Shown one piece after another: positions 33,052 through 41,972 of a stretch of 64,000 nucleotides of DNA (the stretch's first letter is position 1; every line of letters starts with the position of its first letter). The stretch is from positions 434,001 through 498,000 of the forward strand of contig NZ_LN879455.1 in NCBI RefSeq assembly GCF_001403615.1, written 5' to 3'. The notes under the pieces are model-generated. The model saw nothing but the letters and a program-made list of their open reading frames with translations. It was not told where the DNA came from and did not search any database. Source of the stretch: Desnuesiella massiliensis (GTDB lineage: Bacteria; Bacillota; Clostridia; Clostridiales; Clostridiaceae). Made by a program: the position numbers and the translations under genes.

Positions 33052-35067
33052 ATGTTAGAACATAAGATAGTTAAAGAAAATGAAAATAACTTTAGAAATC
33101 TGTTCAATACTATAGAAAGCTTTATATTTGTAGTAGATATAAATGCAAATATTTTATTTGCTAATCAATGCGCTATTAGGAAGTTAGGATATTCTTTTGA
33201 GGAATTTTTAAAGCTAAATATATTTGATCTTCATCCTAAAAGGTACTTGGCTGAAGCAAGCAAATTATTTACGATGATTGTTCAAGGTAAATTAAAAACC
33301 TGTCCTTTACCTATACTTTCTAAAGGTGGTATTGAAATAGAGGTAGAAGTACAAATAACAGAAGGAATATGGAATGAAGAAAAGGCTTTTTTTGCTGTGG
33401 GCAAGGATATAAGCCAATCTAAGATAATGGAAAAAGAATTAATAAAGCAAAGGATGTTTTTAGAATCCTTAATTGATACAATACCGGATAGTATACTTTA
33501 TAAAGATTTAAATGGAGTATATTTAGAGTGTAATGAAGCCTTTGTAAAGAGATATTCATTATCAGATAAGAGTAAGATAATAGGGAAGACGGATTATGAA
33601 ATAGACAGAGATAAGAGCTTGGTAGAGACCTTTGTAAAGCAGGATAAAGAAGTATTAAGTACCCAAGAAACTAAAATATATGAGAACGAGATAGTTTTAA
33701 CTAATGGAGATATAAGCTATATCGAAACTAAAAAATCTCCTTTCTATGACGAGCGGGGTAATTTATCGGGTGTAATAGGAGTAAGTAGGGACATAACCAG
33801 CAGAAAAAAAATTGAGCAGAGCTTAAAGGAAACAGAGGAGCGCTTTAATCAAATAGCTAACAGCATAAATGATGTATTTTGGATAGGTACCGATGAAAAA
33901 GTGGAGTATGTAAGCCCTGCCTTTGAAAAGATATGGGGAAGAAGTAGAGATGAATTCTATAAAGATAATAAAGCCTTTTATAAATATATTCATAAAGAAG
34001 ATTTAGATAGAATGCATAATATTTTAGGTGTGGGTCAAGAGGTTTATCTTCAAAAAGGAATTTTTAACGAAGAGTATAGAATTATTAGACCAGATGGCAG
34101 CATAAGATGGATTTGGGCCAAGCGGTTTCCCATTAAAGATTCCAGTGGAATAATTATAAGAAAAGTAGGCATTGGAAAAGATATAACAGAGTTAAAAATA
34201 GCCCAAGAAGAACTTATAAAAGCTAAAGAGGAAATTTTTAAGAAGGAATTAGAAAAGCAATCCTTGCTGCTAAACCAAACCTTAGAATTAGAAAAGCTCA
34301 GAACTGAATTTTTCTCAAATCTATCTCATGAATTAAGAACACCATTAAATATAATAATAGGAGCTTTACAATTATTGGAATGCAATAATGTTATCAGTGA
34401 GGATAATAGGGATAAATATTTAAAAATAATAAAGCAAAACGGCTACAGATTACTACGCCTTATAAATAATCTAATTGACTCAACGAAGATTGATGCAGGG
34501 TTTATGGCTTTTAATGCTCAAAATTTAAATATAATAAGTTTAGTTGAAGACATAACCTTATCCGTAGTGGAATATGCCAAGCTAAAAGGTATTAATATAG
34601 TATTTGATACAGAAATGGAAGAAAAAATTATTTGCTGTGACCCGGATAAAATGGAGAGGATAATGCTAAATATTTTATCTAATGCAATAAAGTTTTGTAC
34701 CAGCGGAGATAGTATATACGTGAATATCAGTAAAAAACAAAAATATTTAACTATAAGCATAAAGGATACAGGCATAGGAATACCAGCAGATAAAATAGAT
34801 ATGTTATTTTTAAGATTTAGACAAGTAGATAATTTATTAACTAGAAGATGTGAGGGAAGCGGTATAGGACTATCCCTAGTTAAGTCTTTTGTAGAAATGC
34901 ATGGAGGAGAGGTAACGGTAAGCAGCATCTTTGGAAAGGAAACTGAATTCTTTATAAAATTACCAGATAGAGTCATAGAGAAGGACTACGAGCTTACGGA
35001 ATATATAATGGACGAAGAAAAGCTGGTAGAAAAGATAAAGATAGAATTTTCAGATATATATTTTTAG
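33052..35067 (+). CDS. Multi-PAS sensor histidine kinase, paralogue of the preceding
   Basis: A 671-residue soluble histidine kinase. Three PAS domains are visible at about 10-120, 135-260 and 265-385 (RDITSRKKIEQS and KDITELKIAQEEL mark their exits). Then come HisKA with NLSHELRTPLNIIIGALQLL and HATPase with NAIKF, KDTGIGIP and GSGIGLSLVKS. The core is clearly paralogous to the preceding kinase, and both end in nearly the same segment (IKIEFSDIYF). It follows 24 bp after the first with GAGGTAATA as ribosome binding site, so the two form one operon. Neither has a receiver domain. The signal for the PAS domains is unknown; heme, flavin or metabolite binding cannot be told apart here. Confidence 0.85.
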   Translation: MLEHKIVKENENNFRNLFNTIESFIFVVDINANILFANQCAIRKLGYSFEEFLKLNIFDLHPKRYLAEASKLFTMIVQGKLKTCPLPILSKGGIEIEVEVQITEGIWNEEKAFFAVGKDISQSKIMEKELIKQRMFLESLIDTIPDSILYKDLNGVYLECNEAFVKRYSLSDKSKIIGKTDYEIDRDKSLVETFVKQDKEVLSTQETKIYENEIVLTNGDISYIETKKSPFYDERGNLSGVIGVSRDITSRKKIEQSLKETEERFNQIANSINDVFWIGTDEKVEYVSPAFEKIWGRSRDEFYKDNKAFYKYIHKEDLDRMHNILGVGQEVYLQKGIFNEEYRIIRPDGSIRWIWAKRFPIKDSSGIIIRKVGIGKDITELKIAQEELIKAKEEIFKKELEKQSLLLNQTLELEKLRTEFFSNLSHELRTPLNIIIGALQLLECNNVISEDNRDKYLKIIKQNGYRLLRLINNLIDSTKIDAGFMAFNAQNLNIISLVEDITLSVVEYAKLKGINIVFDTEMEEKIICCDPDKMERIMLNILSNAIKFCTSGDSIYVNISKKQKYLTISIKDTGIGIPADKIDMLFLRFRQVDNLLTRRCEGSGIGLSLVKSFVEMHGGEVTVSSIFGKETEFFIKLPDRVIEKDYELTEYIMDEEKLVEKIKIEFSDIYF

Positions 35068-35082
35068 AAAGAAATCCTATAC

Positions 35083-35111
35083 TTGTACTACTAAATTTGA
35101 AATGTTATAAT
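35083..35111 (+). promoter_or_regulatory. Promoter of the cobalamin operon
   Basis: TTGTAC (35083-35088), 17-base spacer and TATAAT (35106-35111), upstream of the cobalamin riboswitch. Confidence 0.6.
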
Positions 35112-35146
35112 TGAATTGTTTGATTTAAAATTTAATAGCAATGCTT

Positions 35147-35295
35147 AGGTGCCTTTAAAAAGGGTTAAAAGAGAAGGTGGTGTAAATCCGCCGCAGCCCC
35201 CGCTACTGTAAATGAGGATGAAATCCGAGTAACCATTAGGAAACTGAGAAGGTCGGAGAGTAAGAAGATTCATAAGCCAGGAAACCTGCCTAGTA
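35147..35295 (+). promoter_or_regulatory. Adenosylcobalamin riboswitch
   Basis: The core begins at TTAGGTGCC and contains GGTGTAAATCCGCCGCAGCC, CCCGCTACTGTAA and the hallmark AAGCCAGGAAACCTGCCTA, which is the B12 box. It lies between the promoter at 35083-35111 and the terminator at 35394-35424. Together they form a transcription-attenuation switch that should shut off the cob operon when adenosylcobalamin is abundant. Confidence 0.93.
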
Positions 35296-35393
35296 TTTAA
35301 GGTTTTAATTCTTCGGAGGGAAGAGGAGAAACGCAAAAGATATTTTATAAATTTTGTAATACCATTGTATTAAATATTTTTGGCGTAGATTTT

Positions 35394-35424
35394 CCGCATC
35401 CTTTGGGTGCGGTTTTTTATTTTA
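35394..35424 (+). terminator. Attenuator terminator of the cobalamin riboswitch
   Basis: CCGCATCC and GGGTGCGG pair around a three-base loop, followed by TTTTTTATTTT, directly before cobT. Confidence 0.88.
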
Positions 35425-35442
35425 CATAAGAAGGTGATTATT

Positions 35443-36507
35443 ATTAGTTATGAAAAATTATTAAAAGACATTAAACCCTTGAGTAAGGAAGCAATGAAGG
35501 AGGCTTCAACTAAATTAGATAGTTTAGCTAAACCTATAGGAAGCTTAGGCAGGCTAGAGGACTTGGCTATACAAACAGCAGGAATAACAGGACAGGTTAA
35601 AAATGAATTCAACAAAAAATGTACTGTAGTTATGTGTGCTGATAACGGAGTGTGGGAAGAGGGAGTAAGCTCATGTCCTCAATACATCACCACTACTCAA
35701 ACCATAAACTTTACAAAAGGGTTGACAGGTATAAGTGTATTATGTAGACAAGCTTCCATGGATGTGAAAATAGTGGATATAGGCATAAACTCAAATGTAG
35801 AAAGCCCATTAATCTTAAATAGAAAGATAAGAAAAGGCACCAGTAATATGGCCAAGGGTCCGGCCATGACCAGAGAAGAGGCTATAAGGGCTATAGAGGT
35901 AGGCATAGAAGTAGTAAAAGAACTGAAGCTACAAGGATATAAGGTTTTAGGCACTGGGGAAATGGGCATAGGAAACACCAGTACCAGCAGTGCTATACTG
36001 ATGGCTCTCACTGGTTGCGATGTGAATATAGCTGTGGGAAAGGGAGCGGGTCTTACAGAAGAAGGCTATGAAAATAAGAAAAGAATTATAAAACAAGCCA
36101 TAGAGATAAATAATCCTTCTAAGGACGATCCTTTAGAGGTTTTATATAAAGTAGGAGGCTTTGACATAGCGGGACTAGTAGGCTGCTATATTGGAGCAGC
36201 TTATTATAGAATACCTATTATAATAGATGGCTTTATTTCAGCCTCAGCGGCTTTAGTGGCTAGCAGGATGAATCCTCTGATTAAAGAGTATATGATTCCT
36301 TCCCACGCTTCTGCAGAGCCAGGCTTTACTTTGATAATGGAAGAGTTAGGCTTAAAGCCTTTGCTAAATTTAAATATGAGATTAGGAGAAGGGACTGGAT
36401 GTCCTTTAGCAGTAAATCTCTTAGAAGCAGCTAACAGAATAGTTTGCGAAATGGCCACCTTTGAAGAGGCACAAATCAATGATGATTATTTAATAGATAT
36501 AAGATAA
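35443..36507 (+). CDS. cobT: Nicotinate-nucleotide--dimethylbenzimidazole phosphoribosyltransferase
   Basis: A 354-residue enzyme that joins nicotinate mononucleotide and the lower-ligand base to give alpha-ribazole phosphate for cobalamin. Family motifs: LDSLAKPIGSLGRLEDLAIQ, VVMCADNGVWEEGVS, GTGEMGIGNTSTSSA, FDIAGLVGCYIGAAYY and PSHASAEPGF. The start is unusual: no ATG, GTG or TTG is well placed. A near-perfect ribosome binding site AAGAAGGTGAT (35428-35438) points to ATT at 35443, giving MSYEKLLKDI like other CobT proteins. The GTG at 35434 overlaps this site, and a GTG at 35407 lies in the terminator stem. First gene of the seven-gene operon behind the riboswitch. Confidence 0.88.
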   Translation: MSYEKLLKDIKPLSKEAMKEASTKLDSLAKPIGSLGRLEDLAIQTAGITGQVKNEFNKKCTVVMCADNGVWEEGVSSCPQYITTTQTINFTKGLTGISVLCRQASMDVKIVDIGINSNVESPLILNRKIRKGTSNMAKGPAMTREEAIRAIEVGIEVVKELKLQGYKVLGTGEMGIGNTSTSSAILMALTGCDVNIAVGKGAGLTEEGYENKKRIIKQAIEINNPSKDDPLEVLYKVGGFDIAGLVGCYIGAAYYRIPIIIDGFISASAALVASRMNPLIKEYMIPSHASAEPGFTLIMEELGLKPLLNLNMRLGEGTGCPLAVNLLEAANRIVCEMATFEEAQINDDYLIDIR

Positions 36508-36518
36508 AGAGGTGAGAT

Positions 36519-37076
36519 ATGGGGAAGATTATATTAGTCTCAGGAGGCTCTAGAAGCGGTAAGAGTGCCTTTGCAGAAAATATGATTAAGGAACAAGAAA
36601 AAAAGGTTTTATACATAGCTACTTCTATTCCCTATGATGAGGAGATGAAAGACAGGGTTAGAAAGCATAGGGAAAGGAGACCAGCTCACTGGGAAACCTT
36701 TGAAGGTTATAAGAATTTTCACCATGAGTTTAAAGGCTTAAATCATTATGATTTTATGCTATTAGACTGTGTCACTATAATGGTATCTAACTTAATGTTA
36801 GATTACTCAGGAGAAAATTTTGATAACATGACCAAGGAGCAGATAAATAAAATGGAGAGCTGGATAATAGAAAGAGTAGACGAGTTTATGGAAAGTGCCG
36901 GTTCTCATTGTGAAAGCTTAATAATGGTAACTAATGAAGTAGGTTATGGTATTGTTCCAGAAAATAAATTATCAAGAGTCTTTAGAGATATAGCAGGAAG
37001 AGTAAATCAGCATATTGCTAAAAAATCTCAGGAGGTTTATTTAGTAGTATGCGGCGTTGATTTAAAAATAAAGTGA
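36519..37076 (+). CDS. cobU: Adenosylcobinamide kinase / adenosylcobinamide-phosphate guanylyltransferase
   Basis: A 185-residue bifunctional enzyme that phosphorylates adenosylcobinamide and attaches GMP to form GDP-cobinamide. The P-loop reads LVSGGSRSGKS at residues 6-16. The conserved RVRKHRERRPAHWETFEG segment contains the His that receives the guanylyl group. Walker B-like LLLDCVTIMV and VTNEVGYGIVPENKLSRVFRD are family marks. It lies 11 bp after cobT and before cobS with ribosome binding site AGAGGTGAG. Cytosolic. Confidence 0.93.
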   Translation: MGKIILVSGGSRSGKSAFAENMIKEQEKKVLYIATSIPYDEEMKDRVRKHRERRPAHWETFEGYKNFHHEFKGLNHYDFMLLDCVTIMVSNLMLDYSGENFDNMTKEQINKMESWIIERVDEFMESAGSHCESLIMVTNEVGYGIVPENKLSRVFRDIAGRVNQHIAKKSQEVYLVVCGVDLKIK

Positions 37077-37083
37077 GGTAATG

Positions 37084-37830
37084 ATGAAAAGATTTATATT
37101 AATACTTCAATTCTTAACTAGGATACCTGTAAACTTAAGCATTGATGTAAAAGAAGGAGATTTCGGAAAAGGAATAGTATATTTTCCAATAGTAGGTTTT
37201 ATAATAGGACTATTAAACTTGCTGGTATATTTATTTACCAGTCGTTTCTTAAGTGAGGATATAGCTAAGGTTTTTGTGGTGCTCTTTAATGTATTAGTTA
37301 CGGGAGGACTCCATTTAGATGGATTAGCAGATACCTGCGATGGCATTTTTTCAGCAAGAAGCAAAGAAAGAATGCTTGAAATTATGAGAGATAGCAGAAT
37401 AGGCACCAATGGGAGTATAGCTATATTTTTTGATTTATTTTTAAGGTGGATATTACTTAATAATTTAAATTCTTATGAGAGTATGAAGTTAATAGTGATA
37501 GCACCTATAATATCAAGATCACTTATGAGCCTAGTAATATATAAGGCGCCCTATGCCAGGCCGGGAGAAGGATTAGGTAAGCTTTTTATTGGTCATTTAA
37601 ATTTATCAAGAACCTTAATAACTCTTATTGTAGGATGCAGCTTAAGCTTTGCAATATTAAAAAGCAGTGCATTTGTAATTATACTTTTTAGCATAGTACT
37701 CGTTTATTTATATAGAAAATACATTACTAAAAAAATTGGTGGAATGACAGGAGATACTCTAGGCGCTTGGAACGAGCTATCGGAAATAGCTGTACTGATG
37801 ATATACATTTTTGTGAGAGGCATGAATTAA
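37084..37830 (+). CDS. cobS: Adenosylcobinamide-GDP ribazoletransferase
   Basis: A 248-residue inner-membrane enzyme with about six helices that joins GDP-cobinamide and alpha-ribazole to make cobalamin (phosphate). The catalytic DGLADTCDG motif near residue 80, LQFLTRIPV at the N-terminus, and KKIGGMTGDTLGAWNELSE near the end are diagnostic. I place the start at the second of two tandem ATG codons, because GAGGT is then better spaced. It follows cobU by 7 bp. The length matches the family. Confidence 0.92.
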   Translation: MKRFILILQFLTRIPVNLSIDVKEGDFGKGIVYFPIVGFIIGLLNLLVYLFTSRFLSEDIAKVFVVLFNVLVTGGLHLDGLADTCDGIFSARSKERMLEIMRDSRIGTNGSIAIFFDLFLRWILLNNLNSYESMKLIVIAPIISRSLMSLVIYKAPYARPGEGLGKLFIGHLNLSRTLITLIVGCSLSFAILKSSAFVIILFSIVLVYLYRKYITKKIGGMTGDTLGAWNELSEIAVLMIYIFVRGMN

Positions 37831-37831
37831 T

Positions 37832-38419
37832 ATGATTAAGCTATATATGATGAGACACGGAAGTACAGATTACAATAAAAAAGGATTATATAATGGATGG
37901 ACAAACACTGCTATAAATTTAGAGGGATATGAGCAATGTATAATTTTAAAAGAAAAACTTTTAGATATAAAATTTGATAAGATTATTACTAGTACTTTAG
38001 ACAGGACTATAAAATCTGCAGAGATAGTTAGTGACAATAAAGCTCAATTGATGATTTTAGAGGAGTTAAAAGAAATAAATTTTGGAATATGGGAAGGAAT
38101 GAACTATAGAGATATAGAAAAGCAATATCCTTTGGAGTGGGAGGAATGGCAGCGGCAATGGACTAGTTATAACATACCACAAGGAGAAAGCTTTCAAGGT
38201 TTTTATGCCAGAGTAAAGCTTTGCTTTGAAAGTTTATTAAAGAACTGTGAAAATCAGTGTGTATTATTAGTCACTCATGAAGGTGTCATGAAGGTAATCA
38301 CTACTCTGCTTTTAAATATGAAAAAAGAGGATTTTTGGCATTTTAGTTTTGATTTTGGATGCTATAGCTATTATGAAATATATGAAGATTTCTGCACCAT
38401 AAAAAAAATAAATTGTTAG
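37832..38419 (+). CDS. cobC: Alpha-ribazole phosphatase (histidine phosphatase family)
   Basis: A 195-residue histidine phosphatase of the phosphoglycerate-mutase superfamily. The catalytic RHG motif is MMRHGSTDYN, with NGWTNTAINLEGYEQ, TSTLDRTIKSAEI, the proton donor Glu in ELKEINFGIWEG, and the second catalytic His in VTHEGVM. In a cob operon such enzymes remove phosphate from alpha-ribazole phosphate or adenosylcobalamin phosphate. The start lies one base after the cobS stop, consistent with coupling. Phosphatase specificity is inferred from context. Confidence 0.88.
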   Translation: MIKLYMMRHGSTDYNKKGLYNGWTNTAINLEGYEQCIILKEKLLDIKFDKIITSTLDRTIKSAEIVSDNKAQLMILEELKEINFGIWEGMNYRDIEKQYPLEWEEWQRQWTSYNIPQGESFQGFYARVKLCFESLLKNCENQCVLLVTHEGVMKVITTLLLNMKKEDFWHFSFDFGCYSYYEIYEDFCTIKKINC

Positions 38420-38429
38420 GAGCAAAAAT

Positions 38430-39944
38430 ATGAAAATTAAAAATAAAAGCATTATGATACAAGGTACTGCTTCCACAGTAGGAAAAAGTATATTGTGTAC
38501 AGCATTATGCAGAATATTTACTCAAGATGGATATGATGTAACCCCTTTTAAGTCTCAAAACATGTCTCTAAATTCTCACAGCACTCCAGAGGGTGGTGAG
38601 ATGGGAAGAGCTCAGGTTATGCAAGCAGAGGCAGCCAAAAAGGTTCCCTCTGTAAAAATGAATCCTATACTTCTAAAACCTACCTCTGACAGAAAATCTC
38701 AGGTTATCATTAATGGAAAGCCTTATGCTAATATGGAAGCTACTGAGTATTTTAAATTTAAGCCTGAGCTAAAGGGGAAGATAAAGGAAATATTTGAAGA
38801 GATAAAGAATGAAAGTGATATTGTGGTAATTGAAGGAGCAGGAAGCCCTGCGGAAATTAATTTAAACAAAGAAGATATAGTGAACATGGGCATGGCTAAA
38901 ATAGCTAATTCTCCAGTGGTATTAGTAGGGGATATTGACAAGGGAGGAGTTTTTGCTTCCTTATTAGGTACTATGATGTTGTTAAAGGAAGATGAAAGAA
39001 AAAGGGTAAAGGGAGTAATAATAAATAAATTTAGAGGCAGCTATGAAATCTTAAAACCAGGTATAAAAATGCTGGAGGAGTTAATTAATGTGCCGGTAAT
39101 AGGAGTTATACCTCATTTTAATCTAAACTTAGAAGATGAGGATAGTGTAACTGACTGGAGAAAATTTAATGAAAATAAGGAAGGAGATATAGAAATAGCT
39201 GTAATAAGGTTGCCTTATATGTCTAATTTTACTGATCTTAATCCTTTAAGAGTCTATAAGGATATAAATATGAGATTTGTGGATAAGGCTGAAGAGCTTG
39301 GAGGACCAGATTTAATAATTATACCAGGCAGCAAAAGTACCATATATGATATGAAGTTTTTAAGAAGCAGCGGAATGGAAAAGGCTATAAAAGCCTGTCG
39401 TGAAAGAGGTAGCTATGTGTTTGGAATTTGCGGAGGCTATCAAATGCTAGGTATGGAAATTATTGATGAAGACTCTTTGGAAACAGAAGAGAAAAATATT
39501 AAGGCCTTAGGCTTAATAAATGCCGTAACCATTTTTAAGGAACATAAAACTACCACCCTATGTGAAGGCAGAGATAATCTCTATGGACTTAAGCTAAGAG
39601 GATATGAGATTCATATGGGTGAAACTAAATTATTTGGAGAAGAAAAACCTTTTGTCACTTTAGAAAGCAGGAATAATTCTAAGGTAGAGGTATTTGATGG
39701 AGTCATAAACCATAATAAAACTGTTATAGGAACCTATATTCATGGGATTTTTGATAATTCTGAGTTTACCAGAAGCTTTTTAAACCATATAAGAATTAGT
39801 AAAGGCTTAAAGCCTATAGAGGATACTCCAAAGGATTTCTGGGAGTTTAAAGAAGAGCAATATGACGAGCTGGCGAAAATAGTAAGAGAAAATTTAGACA
39901 TGGATAAGCTTTATTCCATTTTGGAGGATGCCATTAATGTATAG
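38430..39944 (+). CDS. cobQ: Cobyric acid synthase
   Basis: A 504-residue glutamine amidotransferase that amidates four carboxyl groups of adenosylcobyrinic a,c-diamide. The N-terminal ATP-dependent domain has SIMIQGTASTVGKSILCTAL (P-loop) and PFKSQNMSLNSHSTPEGGEMGRAQ motifs. The C-terminal class I glutaminase-like domain (about 255-450) has FGICGGYQMLG with the catalytic Cys and IHGIFDN with the His. Length equals the family's. It overlaps the 5' end of cbiB. Also named cbiP. Confidence 0.94.
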   Translation: MKIKNKSIMIQGTASTVGKSILCTALCRIFTQDGYDVTPFKSQNMSLNSHSTPEGGEMGRAQVMQAEAAKKVPSVKMNPILLKPTSDRKSQVIINGKPYANMEATEYFKFKPELKGKIKEIFEEIKNESDIVVIEGAGSPAEINLNKEDIVNMGMAKIANSPVVLVGDIDKGGVFASLLGTMMLLKEDERKRVKGVIINKFRGSYEILKPGIKMLEELINVPVIGVIPHFNLNLEDEDSVTDWRKFNENKEGDIEIAVIRLPYMSNFTDLNPLRVYKDINMRFVDKAEELGGPDLIIIPGSKSTIYDMKFLRSSGMEKAIKACRERGSYVFGICGGYQMLGMEIIDEDSLETEEKNIKALGLINAVTIFKEHKTTTLCEGRDNLYGLKLRGYEIHMGETKLFGEEKPFVTLESRNNSKVEVFDGVINHNKTVIGTYIHGIFDNSEFTRSFLNHIRISKGLKPIEDTPKDFWEFKEEQYDELAKIVRENLDMDKLYSILEDAINV

Positions 39945-40878
39945 CATAATAGGAGCTTTTTTTATAGACTTACTTTTAGGAGACCCCTATGGTTTTCCAC
40001 ATCCTGTGAGGTTCATTGGAAAATACATAAGCTTTTATGAGAAAAGAGTTAGAAAAATAGATCATAACTCTAATAGACTAAGAGTCCTAGGTATAGGATT
40101 AACCTTATCTACAGTAATATTAACCTATACCATAACTTTTTTAGTGCTTTACCTATGTAAGAGAGTAAATATATATTTATTTTATATAGTTAACATGGTA
40201 TTTCTGTGGACATGCATTGCACCTAGATGTCTTCAAAAGGAAGCTATGAAAATATATGTGCTATTAAAAGAGGGTAAAATAATAGAAGCTAGGAAGCAAT
40301 TATCCTATATTGTAGGAAGAGATACAGAACACTTAAATGAAAAAGAAATAGGTAGGGCCGTAGTAGAGACTGTAGCAGAAAACACCTCTGACGGAGTAAT
40401 AGCACCCCTATTTTTCATGAGCTTAGGTGGGGCACCCTTAGCCATGGCTTATAAAGCAATAAATACCTTAGACTCCATGGTAGGATACAAGGAAGGTATA
40501 TATCTTTACTTTGGCTGGAGCTCTGCTAGATTAGACGATGTAGTAAATTATATACCTGCAAGAATCACTGCATTGCTTATGTTAATAGTATGTCCCTTAT
40601 TTAAAATGGATTTTAAAAATTGCTTTAAAATAATTAGGAGGGATAGAAGAAACCACGCTAGTCCTAATTCGGCCTATAGTGAAGCAGCTACGGCAGGAGC
40701 TTTAGGGGTACAATTAGGTGGAAGTAATTATTATTTTGGAAAGCTTGTAGAAAAGCCTACCATAGGGGATGCGATAAAGGAATTAAACAAGGAGCACATT
40801 ATAGATGCTATTAAATTAATGTACGGAGCTACCATATTATATTTATTGATTTATATTGCTGTAGTCCTAAATTTATAG
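39937..40878 (+). CDS. cbiB: Adenosylcobinamide-phosphate synthase
   Basis: A 313-residue inner-membrane protein with several helices that attaches the aminopropanol phosphate (from CobD) to adenosylcobyric acid. The signature LLGDPYGFPHPVRFIGKYI lies at the N-terminus, with VGRDTEHLNEKEIGRAVVET, AENTSDGVIAPLFF and NTLDSMVGYK in the middle, and HASPNSAYSEAATAGALGVQLGG later. I chose ATG 39937 rather than ATG 39928, because TTGGAGG is then 9 bases away. It overlaps the cobQ stop by eight bases. Also called CobD in other naming schemes. Confidence 0.92.
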   Translation: MYSIIGAFFIDLLLGDPYGFPHPVRFIGKYISFYEKRVRKIDHNSNRLRVLGIGLTLSTVILTYTITFLVLYLCKRVNIYLFYIVNMVFLWTCIAPRCLQKEAMKIYVLLKEGKIIEARKQLSYIVGRDTEHLNEKEIGRAVVETVAENTSDGVIAPLFFMSLGGAPLAMAYKAINTLDSMVGYKEGIYLYFGWSSARLDDVVNYIPARITALLMLIVCPLFKMDFKNCFKIIRRDRRNHASPNSAYSEAATAGALGVQLGGSNYYFGKLVEKPTIGDAIKELNKEHIIDAIKLMYGATILYLLIYIAVVLNL

Positions 40879-40910
40879 TTGAAGATGAACTCAAGAAAGG
40901 AAGTTTATAT

Positions 40911-41972
40911 ATGAATTTTCATGGCGGAGATATTTATAGATATAATAAGAATTTAATAGATTTTAGCTCAAATATAAATCCTTTAGGTGTGCCAGAGAGC
41001 TTTAAAAAGGCCTTGATGGAAAATATAAATGATTTTACTAAATACCCTGATATAGAATATAAAGGCTTGCTACACAATCTAAGCGAATATTTAAATGTAA
41101 ATCAGAGTTATATAGTAGCAGGTAATGGAGCAGTGGATATCATCTATAAGGTAATAGAGGCATTAAAATTTGAGCAAGTGTATAGTATAGTCCCTACTTT
41201 CTCAGAGTATAGAAGAGGGGCAGAAAGAATAGGTATAAATTATTCTGACCTACATTGCTATGATGAGGAATTTCAATTAAAGGATGTTTCAACTCTAATT
41301 GCAGGTATTAAAAAGAATTCCATACTTGTATTATGTAATCCTAATAATCCTACTGGAACCTTAATATCAAAGAACCAAATAAGAACTTTGCTTGATCATA
41401 TGAAAGAGTCAAACAGCTTTTTAGTAATGGATGAAGCCTTTATTGAATTTACTGGAGATTACAAAGAGCATAGCTGCATGGATTTAATTTATGAATATGA
41501 TAATCTTTTTATAATAAGGGCAGCCACTAAATTCTTCGGCATGCCAGGTCTTAGATTAGGCTATGGAATAAGCTCTAATGAAGAAGTTTTAGAAAAAATA
41601 AAAGCTTTTATGGAACCCTGGAGCATAAACACTGCAGCTGTAATAGCCTCAGAGGTTATCTTTAAAGATAGAGATTATATAAAAAGCTCTATTGATTGGA
41701 TAAAGGAAGAAAGGGAAGCTTTTAAAGAAAAGCTAGGAACAATAAAGGGTATAAAAGTATATAATTCTATGGCGAACTTTTTTCTAATAAGAAGCCTAAA
41801 TAAGTCTTTAGATGCTTTTGCTTTAAAGGAAAAGCTCATAGAAAAAGGCTTCTTGATAAGAGTGCCAAAGGGGTTTTCAAATCTAACCCCTTATGACTTT
41901 AGAATAGCTATTAAGGATACAGAAAGTAATAGGAAATTGGCAGAGGCCTTAAGAGATATTTTTTATAAATGA
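40911..41972 (+). CDS. cobD: L-threonine-phosphate decarboxylase
   Basis: A 353-residue PLP-dependent enzyme of the aspartate aminotransferase fold that makes (R)-1-amino-2-propanol phosphate for the nucleotide loop. The N-terminus HGGDIYRY with DFSSNINPLGVP is typical of CobD. The central LVLCNPNNPTG, VMDEAFIEFTGDY and the PLP lysine in AATKFFGMPGLRLGYG are present. It is the last gene of the cobalamin operon and overlaps the convergent ABC ATPase gene by ten bases, with no terminator between. It could also be read as a histidinol-phosphate aminotransferase paralogue; the location decides for CobD. Confidence 0.9.
   Translation: MNFHGGDIYRYNKNLIDFSSNINPLGVPESFKKALMENINDFTKYPDIEYKGLLHNLSEYLNVNQSYIVAGNGAVDIIYKVIEALKFEQVYSIVPTFSEYRRGAERIGINYSDLHCYDEEFQLKDVSTLIAGIKKNSILVLCNPNNPTGTLISKNQIRTLLDHMKESNSFLVMDEAFIEFTGDYKEHSCMDLIYEYDNLFIIRAATKFFGMPGLRLGYGISSNEEVLEKIKAFMEPWSINTAAVIASEVIFKDRDYIKSSIDWIKEEREAFKEKLGTIKGIKVYNSMANFFLIRSLNKSLDAFALKEKLIEKGFLIRVPKGFSNLTPYDFRIAIKDTESNRKLAEALRDIFYK

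Noticed and set aside
35145..35336. Minus-strand reading frame across the cobalamin riboswitch
   Set aside because: It lies entirely within conserved aptamer sequence and has no ribosome binding site; the RNA explains the conservation.
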